Shown: one piece after another, positions 13,786-19,483 of the stretch | Layout of the letters: each line of letters starts with the position of its first letter | Numbering within the stretch: position 1 is the stretch's first letter | NCBI GenBank assembly: GCA_964481475.1 | Contig: CAYZTG010000017.1 | Coordinates: forward strand, 1 to 19,483 | DNA: 19,483 nt | Direction: 5' to 3' | Source of the DNA: DUQU01 sp964481475 | GTDB taxonomy: Bacteria; Bacillota_I; Bacilli_A; Acholeplasmatales; UBA5453 | Position numbers and translations under genes: made by a program | The notes under the pieces: model-generated | Seen by the model: only the letters and a program-made list of their open reading frames with translations | Databases searched by the model: none | What the model was told of the DNA's origin: nothing

Positions 13786-16509
13786 TTATGACTCCTTCCA
13801 ATCATCATCAAATAATGATAATTTAGTAATTTTTATTTTACCATCCTCAGCTACTTGCTCTTTAACTGGAGAAATATCTTTAACTTGTTTTGGTTTTTGG
13901 ATAGTTTTTTTAATAGTTTTATTTTGAACAATTTCCTTATCTATTTTAATTTCTTCTTTTTCAACTAATTGCTTAGTTTCAGTTAGTCCTTCAAGTTCTC
14001 TTTTTTTAGCTTCTTTTTCTTGTTTTAAAGCATTTTTTAGTTCTTCTTGACCTTCTTCAATTAAATCTTGGTCAGCTTCTTCATTAATTTCCTCAATGTT
14101 TAAAAAGATACTTTTCCCGTATTGCTTTTCATTTAGTGTAGGTCTTCCATACTCAGCAACACTTGCTTTTAGGTCTTTTATTTCAAAAGCAAACGAACCT
14201 TTTTTTGCAGTTAATAAAATAGTTGCATTATGATCAAGGTGTGTTTTGTTAAATCTTATCACATCCCTAATATAGTGTGGGTTTACTTTTCTTTCGCTCC
14301 AAAAGACAACAGTGGCACGAAGACGTCTATTTAGAGGGAAGTTCTCAACCTTGTCTCTTTTTAAATTACCATTATTTGACAAGACTAATAAGTCATCTGT
14401 TGATTTAGCATAAATTGCTTTGACTAATGTATCTTTATTTAGTTTTAAAGCATTAACTCCTCCAGATTGAGTTCCGTAAACAGGAACTTCAGATTGTCTA
14501 AATCTCAATGTTTGGCCTCGTTTTGTAAATAATAAAACATTAAACATTGGTCCCTTTTCAATACTAGCTAAGCGGTCTCCTTTTGTTAAGTTCATTGCTT
14601 TAATTGTTCTCGAATATCTTGAGACGTTAAAATCGCTTAATTTAGTCTGTTTGATTTTTCCCTTTTCAGTTGCTAATAATAAGTTGGTATCCTCATTAAA
14701 ATCACTTACAACAATTACTTTTATAATTAACTCGTCTTTTTCAATTGGCACTATATTATTAATATAAGCTCCTAAATCTCTCCACCGTGATTCTTCAAGT
14801 TCAAAAACAGGTAAATAAATATAATTTCCTAATGTTGTAAACATTAATAATGTATCATGTGTGGAAACATCGCCATCAAATAGCATTCCGTCTAGTTCCT
14901 TTAAGCCGGGAATCGGATTTGCTTTATAACTTCTCATATTGGAACGTTTAATATAGCCATCTTTAGTTATGCCAATTCTAACTGTTTCTTCTTGAACTAA
15001 TGCAATCTTATCTATTTTAATACTATCTATTTCACCTTCGATAACTGTTTTTCGTTCTATTCCCAAATCTTTTTGGGTCTTTCTTAATTCCTTTTTAATA
15101 ATATTAAGTAATTTAGCCTCACTAGATAAAATATCTTTAAGTTCAGTAACTAAATCTTCTAACTCTTTTTTCTCTTTTATTAAAGCATTAATATCTGTAG
15201 TACTTAAGCGATAAAGTTGTAAAGTAACTATTGCTTCTGCTTGTAGATCAGAAAAATCAAAAGCCTTGATAATATTGTCTTTTGCATTTTGTTTGTTTTT
15301 TGAACTTCTAATAACTTTGATGACTTCATCTAAAACATCAACTAGCTTAATTAAACCTAAAACAATATGGAGTCTTTTTTCTGCTCGATTTAAGTCATAG
15401 TTTGAGCGATTAGTAATAACCTCTTTTTGATGATTAATATAACTATCTAAAATTGGTAAAATACCCATCTGCATCGGTCTATTTTGATTAATGACAGTCA
15501 TATTATAATTATAATTAATTTGGAGCTCAGTATTTTTAAGTAAATAATTTAGGGCAAGTTCTGGACTAGCATCCTTTTTTAGATCGATCGCAATTCTTAA
15601 GCCTGTTTTATCAGTTTCATCACGAACTTCACTTATGTCTTCAAACTTTTTATCGACTCTTAACTGATCAATTTGTCTTACTAAATCTGCTTTATTAACT
15701 TCAAAAGGTATTTCATGAATGACTATTCTAAAAGTTGTTTTATTAATATTTTCAATACTTGTCTTACTTCTAATAACAATCTTTCCCGCACCAGTTTCAT
15801 AAGCCTCTTTTATTCCATCTAAACCTTGAACAATACCGCCAGTAGGGAAATCTGGTCCAGGCATAATTTCTAATAATTCTGTTAAAGAAAGAGAGTGTTT
15901 TTCAATCTTTCTAATTGTTGCTTGGATAACTTCTTTTAAGTTATGAGGAGGGATTTTAGTAGCATATCCACTAGAGATCCCAGCACCACCATTAACAAGT
16001 AAGTTGGGGAATTTAGCTGGTAAAACAACTGGTTCAAGTTCTTCATCGTCAAAGTTTGGTACAAATTGGACTGTTCTTTTTTCGATATCTTCTAACAAAC
16101 TTTCCGCTTCTTTAGTTAGCCTAGCTTCTGTATAACGCATCGCTGCAGCACTATCACCATCGATTGAACCATTATTACCATGCATATCAATTAAAATTGC
16201 ATTTTGTTTCCAAATTTGTGAAAGTCTTACCATTGCATCATAAATACTAGAATCACCATGTGGATGATATTTACCCATTACTTCACCAGCGATACGGGCA
16301 GACTTTTTATAAGGTTTGTTATTAAACATTCCCATTTTATACATTGCATATAAAATTCTTCTTTGAACTGGTTTTAAACCATCTCTAACATCAGGTAAAG
16401 CACGATCTTGGATTATGTATTTAGAGTATCTTCCAAATCTACTTCCCATAATCTCAGATAAGTTTTCTTTAATTATTTTTTCAATAAAGGTATCTAACTT
16501 TTTATTCAT
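13786..16509 (-). CDS. parC: DNA topoisomerase IV subunit A, with long charged C-terminal tail
   Basis: ParC is the DNA-cleaving subunit of topoisomerase IV, which unlinks replicated chromosomes and relaxes supercoils with ParE. It has 907 residues. The catalytic tyrosine is Y126 next to R125 in AAAMRYTEARL, and GNNGSIDGD before it marks ParC rather than GyrA. The quinolone-determining segment HPHGDSSIYDAM shows Ser at 87 and Asp at 91, the usual sensitive-type residues. The beta-propeller-like C-terminal domain spans about 500-800 and lacks a GyrA-box (QRRGG-type) signal. From about 805 to 907 there is an extra tail, acidic then Lys/Glu-rich, ending KLSLFDDDWKES. That tail is unusual and its last motif resembles a clamp-binding peptide. 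The start overlaps parE by 8 bases with AAGGAG upstream. The gene abuts the nucleoside kinase downstream. Confidence 0.95.
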   Translation of the reverse strand: MNKKLDTFIEKIIKENLSEIMGSRFGRYSKYIIQDRALPDVRDGLKPVQRRILYAMYKMGMFNNKPYKKSARIAGEVMGKYHPHGDSSIYDAMVRLSQIWKQNAILIDMHGNNGSIDGDSAAAMRYTEARLTKEAESLLEDIEKRTVQFVPNFDDEELEPVVLPAKFPNLLVNGGAGISSGYATKIPPHNLKEVIQATIRKIEKHSLSLTELLEIMPGPDFPTGGIVQGLDGIKEAYETGAGKIVIRSKTSIENINKTTFRIVIHEIPFEVNKADLVRQIDQLRVDKKFEDISEVRDETDKTGLRIAIDLKKDASPELALNYLLKNTELQINYNYNMTVINQNRPMQMGILPILDSYINHQKEVITNRSNYDLNRAEKRLHIVLGLIKLVDVLDEVIKVIRSSKNKQNAKDNIIKAFDFSDLQAEAIVTLQLYRLSTTDINALIKEKKELEDLVTELKDILSSEAKLLNIIKKELRKTQKDLGIERKTVIEGEIDSIKIDKIALVQEETVRIGITKDGYIKRSNMRSYKANPIPGLKELDGMLFDGDVSTHDTLLMFTTLGNYIYLPVFELEESRWRDLGAYINNIVPIEKDELIIKVIVVSDFNEDTNLLLATEKGKIKQTKLSDFNVSRYSRTIKAMNLTKGDRLASIEKGPMFNVLLFTKRGQTLRFRQSEVPVYGTQSGGVNALKLNKDTLVKAIYAKSTDDLLVLSNNGNLKRDKVENFPLNRRLRATVVFWSERKVNPHYIRDVIRFNKTHLDHNATILLTAKKGSFAFEIKDLKASVAEYGRPTLNEKQYGKSIFLNIEEINEEADQDLIEEGQEELKNALKQEKEAKKRELEGLTETKQLVEKEEIKIDKEIVQNKTIKKTIQKPKQVKDISPVKEQVAEDGKIKITKLSLFDDDWKES

Positions 16510-18457
16510 AAGTTTGCTCCTTCACTGTAAAATCATCATCATTCTCAAAATCAACGTTTTGCTCAATCCATTCTCTTCTTGGCGCAACTATATTACCCAT
16601 TAATGTAGACACTCTCTTTTCTGCCTCACCCTCATCTTCAATTAATACTTGAATTAAAGTTCTCGTTGCTGGATTCATTGTTGTTTCCCATAACTGATCG
16701 AAGTTCATTTCACCTAAACCTTTAAATCTTTGAATAATTACTTGGTTATTTTCTGTATGTTCTTTTAATTCTTCTTCCGACCATGCATAAAATATTTCTT
16801 CTTTTTTTCCTTTTCCTTTAGTTATTTTAAATAAAGGAGGATTAGCAATATATAATTTTCCTGCTTCAATTAGTGGTTTCATATATCTAAAGAAAAAAGT
16901 TAACAATAAAACTTGAATATGAGCGCCATCATCATCAGCGTCAGTCATAATTATAACTTTACTATAATTACTTTTATCGGCATTAAACTCTTCACCAAAT
17001 TCAGCACCAATTGTATGAATAATTGTATTAATTTCTTCATTTTTAAGTAAAGCATCTTCATTAACTCTCTCACTATTGATAACTTTACCTCTTAAAGGTA
17101 GAATTGCTTGGTAAACTCTATTTCTTCCTTGTTTAGCACTGCCACCAGCACTATCTCCTTCAACTAAGAATAGTTCTGTTTTTGTCTTATCTTTTGATGT
17201 TGCAGGTGTTAGTTTACCCGATAAAGTTACTTCTTTTTTATTTCTTTTTTTGTCACTTCTAGCATCAAGTCTTGCTTTCCTTGCTGCTTCTCTAGCTCTG
17301 TAAGCATCATTAGCTCTTTTAATTAATTCATTAGAAAAATCCATGTTTTCTTCTAGATAATAAGTAAACTGATCATAAATAACACTTTCCATGGCATTTC
17401 TTGCTTCGGGAGTCCCTAATTTCCCTTTTGTTTGGCCTTCAAACTCTAAGACTGATTCAGGTATTCTTAAAGAAATAACAGCTGTTATTCCTTCTCTTAA
17501 GTCTACACCATCAATATTTGGATCTTTTTCTTTTAAAAAACCATATTTTCTAGCATATTCATTAAAGGCACGAGTCATCGCGCTTTTAAAACCAGTTTCA
17601 TGAGTTCCCCCATCTTTCGTTCTTACATTATTAACAAAAGAAATAATATTTTCTTGATAAGCATTAGTAAATAAAACAGCTGTTTCCACTGTAATTATAA
17701 TATCTTTTTTTACTTGATAATTACCACTTAATCTTTTAACTTCATGAAATGCCTTATCTTTACTTAGGAACTCAGCATATTCACTAATTCCTCGTTCATA
17801 TTGAAATACTTCTTTTTGATTTGTTCTTTCATCTATTAATACCATTTTTAAGTTAGGAATTAAAAACGCACTTTCTCTCATTCTCTCTTTTATAGTATCA
17901 AAATTAAATAACGTGGTACTAAAAACTTGTGGATCAGGTTTAAACCAAATAGTTGTACCTCTTTTTTTAGTAGGACCAAGATTCTCTAACTTGGAAATAA
18001 CTTTACCGCCTTCTGCAAACCTTTGTTTGTGAATCAAATTATCACGATAAATTGTTACTTCTAAAAATAATGATAAAGCATTAACAACTGCCGCCCCAAC
18101 ACCGTGTAATCCTCCCGATACTTTATAGCCTAAAGTTTCTGAAAACTTTCCACCTGAATGAAGCATATTAAAAATCACTTCAGTAGTCATTAAACCACTA
18201 GAGTGTTTTTTATAAGGTAACCCTCTTCCAAAATCTTCAACAATAATACTATTGTCATTTTTAATTGTTAAGCGAATTTCGTCACCATATCCAGAAAGTG
18301 CTTCATCAATTGAGTTGTCCATAATTTCCCAAACTAAATGATGTAATCCTCTTTGATCAGTTGACCCGATATACATACCAGGTCTTTTTCTAACTGCATC
18401 TAAACCCTCTAATATTTGAATCGATTCTTCGCTATATATCTTTTTAACTTCTTCCAT
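16502..18457 (-). CDS. parE: DNA topoisomerase IV subunit B
   Basis: ParE is the ATPase subunit of topoisomerase IV. It has 651 residues, normal length. The GHKL ATPase domain carries GLDAVRKRPGMYIGSTD, EIMDNSIDEAL with the Mg-binding Asn, GRGLPY, and SGGLHGVGAAVVNALS for the ATP lid. The transducer domain follows and contains FKPDPQVFSTT, which is close to Bacillus ParE and not GyrB. The TOPRIM domain has LVEGDSAGGSAKQG, LPLRGKVIN and IIMTDADDDGAHI, and the end has QRFKGLGEMN and WETTMNP. It is the first gene of the operon and overlaps parC. A strong promoter lies just upstream, shared intergenically with divergent plsY, a common arrangement in Bacilli. The start at 18457 has an AAGGG-type site upstream. 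Confidence 0.96.
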   Translation of the reverse strand: MEEVKKIYSEESIQILEGLDAVRKRPGMYIGSTDQRGLHHLVWEIMDNSIDEALSGYGDEIRLTIKNDNSIIVEDFGRGLPYKKHSSGLMTTEVIFNMLHSGGKFSETLGYKVSGGLHGVGAAVVNALSLFLEVTIYRDNLIHKQRFAEGGKVISKLENLGPTKKRGTTIWFKPDPQVFSTTLFNFDTIKERMRESAFLIPNLKMVLIDERTNQKEVFQYERGISEYAEFLSKDKAFHEVKRLSGNYQVKKDIIITVETAVLFTNAYQENIISFVNNVRTKDGGTHETGFKSAMTRAFNEYARKYGFLKEKDPNIDGVDLREGITAVISLRIPESVLEFEGQTKGKLGTPEARNAMESVIYDQFTYYLEENMDFSNELIKRANDAYRAREAARKARLDARSDKKRNKKEVTLSGKLTPATSKDKTKTELFLVEGDSAGGSAKQGRNRVYQAILPLRGKVINSERVNEDALLKNEEINTIIHTIGAEFGEEFNADKSNYSKVIIMTDADDDGAHIQVLLLTFFFRYMKPLIEAGKLYIANPPLFKITKGKGKKEEIFYAWSEEELKEHTENNQVIIQRFKGLGEMNFDQLWETTMNPATRTLIQVLIEDEGEAEKRVSTLMGNIVAPRREWIEQNVDFENDDDFTVKEQTYE

Positions 18458-18483
18458 ATAGATCAGCCCTTTTTACTCTCTAT

Positions 18484-18512
18484 ATTATATCAAAAATTAT
18501 GAGTTATCTCAA
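18484..18512 (-). promoter_or_regulatory. Promoter of the parE operon
   Basis: On the minus strand TTGAGA (18512-18507) is followed after 17 bases by TATAAT (18489-18484), and TGA precedes the -10, giving an extended -10. The parE ATG lies 26 bases after the -10, so the 5' leader is short. The same TGaTATAAT form drives the nqr operon. Confidence 0.8.
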
Positions 18513-18551
18513 GATTAATTATACTAAAAAGAGAAAATTATACTATTTAAT

Positions 18552-18580
18552 TTGCTTTTTTAAATATATTAAACTATTAT
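18552..18580 (+). promoter_or_regulatory. Probable plsY promoter
   Basis: TTGCTT at 18552-18557 and TATTAT at 18575-18580 are spaced 17 bases apart, 20 bases before the plsY ATG. The -35 is weak. An AGGTGAT ribosome site at 18591-18597 follows. It is back-to-back with the parE promoter without overlapping it. Confidence 0.5.
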
Positions 18581-18600
18581 TTATATAAGAAGGTGATAAT

Positions 18601-19272
18601 ATGGGTATTATCTTGGTCAAAATAGGTTTATTTTTACTCGCTTATTTGCTTGGTTCCATACCTAATGGACTTATTGTAGGAAAAGTTTTTTTAAAAATTG
18701 ATTTAAGAGAAGAGGGCAGTAAAAACATTGGCACTTCTAACGCTCTTAGAGTAATGGGGCTTTATTTAGGCGCTTTAACGTTACTCTTAGATGTCTTAAA
18801 AGGCGCTGTTGTTATATTAATTGCTACATATGTTTTACCAGAAGCTTATTCGACAATGACAATTTTTGGTACTCTCTATAACACTGCTATTTTATATGGT
18901 GTAGTGGCTGTAATTGGACATACTTTTTCAATCTTTATAAATTTTAAAGGAGGAAAAGCTGTTGGAGCTTCTTTAGGTGTTGTTTTCAGTTTGACACCGA
19001 TAATCGGCTTAGTTGCTCTTTTCACATATATAGTTGTTGTTTTATTAACAAAATATGCAAGTGTTGGGAGTACAATTGCAGCTTTATCAGTTGGAATTGG
19101 CACAATCATTCAATTTGCAATTTTAGGAACCATCAACGAGAACTTGTTTTTAATAATTGTTTACTGGTTAATGATTTTATTCATTTTTTATAAACATATT
19201 CCTAATTATAAAAGGTTGCTTAAAAAAGAAGAAAACAAAATGACTTTAGGTAATAAAAACAAAAGCAGATAA
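18601..19272 (+). CDS. plsY: Glycerol-3-phosphate acyltransferase PlsY
   Basis: PlsY is the integral membrane enzyme that acylates glycerol-3-phosphate from acyl-phosphate, the first step of phospholipid synthesis. It has 223 residues with several hydrophobic helices. The three conserved cytoplasmic motifs are visible: GSIPNGLIVGK at about residues 18-28, EGSKNIGTSNALRVMG with the active-site Ser/Asn region and LLDVLKG after it, and GHTFSIFINFKGGKAVGAS near 114-132. The C-terminus is a short Lys-rich tail after HIPNYKRLL. It is divergent from parE, a conserved pairing in Bacilli. The start at 18601 has AGGTGAT upstream, and the TAA stop lies within the terminator hairpin. No partner plsX or plsC is in the window. 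Confidence 0.95.
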   Translation: MGIILVKIGLFLLAYLLGSIPNGLIVGKVFLKIDLREEGSKNIGTSNALRVMGLYLGALTLLLDVLKGAVVILIATYVLPEAYSTMTIFGTLYNTAILYGVVAVIGHTFSIFINFKGGKAVGASLGVVFSLTPIIGLVALFTYIVVVLLTKYASVGSTIAALSVGIGTIIQFAILGTINENLFLIIVYWLMILFIFYKHIPNYKRLLKKEENKMTLGNKNKSR

Positions 19273-19295
19273 TCTTAATGATTTCTGCTTTTTTC
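19262..19295 (+). terminator. Terminator overlapping the plsY stop, probably bidirectional
   Basis: AAAGCAGA near 19262 pairs with TCTGCTTT around 19283-19291, with an inner AATC/GATT pairing and one bulged T, followed by a run of T. The plsY TAA (19270-19272) lies inside the hairpin. On the minus strand the hairpin follows the stop of the convergent DUF2188-type gene and is followed by TTTTGTTTTTAT, so it may serve both. Confidence 0.75.
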
Positions 19296-19296
19296 T

Positions 19297-19483
19297 TTAA
19301 TATTTTTGTTTTCTAATCTTGCCATCTACACGGTGAATAACAATACTAGCCCCTTCATTAGCTTCAGCATATCTTTTAGCTTCATCAATGGCCTCTTTTT
19401 GAGTTTTAAAGTGTTTGATCACTTTATTGGAACCACTTCTTCTAACTCGCCACATTTTGTAAAATTCGCTCTTTTCATTTTTT
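19297..19483 (-). CDS. DUF2188-like small protein (5' end at or beyond right edge)
   Basis: This small minus-strand gene is read from the right edge to a TAA at 19299-19297. From the methionine at 19455 it gives 52 residues starting MWRVRRSGSN and ending DGKIRKQKY. The pattern of an aromatic N-terminal strand (WRV), a central QKEAIDEAKRYAEAN helix, and then SIVIHRVDGKIR is that of DUF2188 proteins, small proteins of unknown function that often number 60-80 residues. The frame stays open upstream of this methionine as far as the window edge (KNEKSEFYK), and no good ribosome site precedes 19455, so the true start is probably outside. It converges on plsY with a shared terminator. Function is not known; the family call rests on pattern only. 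Confidence 0.7.
   Translation of the reverse strand, partial: KNEKSEFYKMWRVRRSGSNKVIKHFKTQKEAIDEAKRYAEANEGASIVIHRVDGKIRKQKY

Noticed and set aside
13786..18457. gyrB and gyrA instead of parE and parC
   Set aside because: FKPDPQVFSTT in the B subunit, GNNGSIDGD in the A subunit, no GyrA box and the plsY neighbour all match topoisomerase IV.

Overview
The window comes from a low-GC, small-genome bacterium that fits the Mollicutes/Bacilli border, such as the Acholeplasma, Izemoplasma or Haloplasma type. Three things point there: strong A/T codon bias, tight overlapping gene spacing with AGGAGG or GGTGAT Shine-Dalgarno sites, and Bacilli-like gene neighbourhoods (xerD next to deoB, plsY divergent from parE-parC). 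TGA ends hemW and nqrB and all visible Trp codons are TGG, so the standard bacterial code is used rather than the mycoplasma code. The taxonomic placement is inference from style and synteny.

Region 1 (1-4267, + strand) is an operon of hemW (cut by the left edge), xerD, deoB and a membrane-anchored coiled-coil protein with a C-terminal Rho_N-like domain. It ends in a hairpin terminator that contains the last stop codon.

Region 2 (4297-9630, + strand) has its own extended -10 promoter and encodes a redox complex, nqrB-nqrC-nqrD-nqrE-nqrF. NqrD, NqrE and NqrF keep the expected iron-sulfur, FAD and NADH motifs. There is no nqrA, NqrB is short and has lost its covalent-FMN site, and NqrC is enlarged to four tandem FMN-binding-like domains, of which one keeps a clean flavinylation motif. 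The system looks like an NQR whose quinone-facing end is reduced and whose external flavoprotein is expanded. This is the strongest candidate here for an undescribed system.

Region 3 (9645-11080, - strand and non-coding) holds a cytoplasmic asparaginase convergent with nqrF, followed by about 430 bases with no supported gene.

Region 4 (11053-18512, - strand) is an operon parE-parC-nucleoside kinase-Fic-like winged-helix protein. The last gene has a Fic fold signature with a ruined catalytic motif and ends in QLSLF, a textbook beta-clamp-binding peptide. ParC ends in a long charged tail carrying the related KLSLF. Because active Fic toxins are known to AMPylate ParE and GyrB, a dead Fic protein in the topoisomerase IV operon deserves attention.

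Region 5 (18552-19483) holds plsY, divergent from parE and with its own promoter and terminator, and the 3' part of a minus-strand DUF2188-type small protein that runs off the right edge. I saw no rRNA, tRNA, CRISPR array, insertion sequence or prophage gene.
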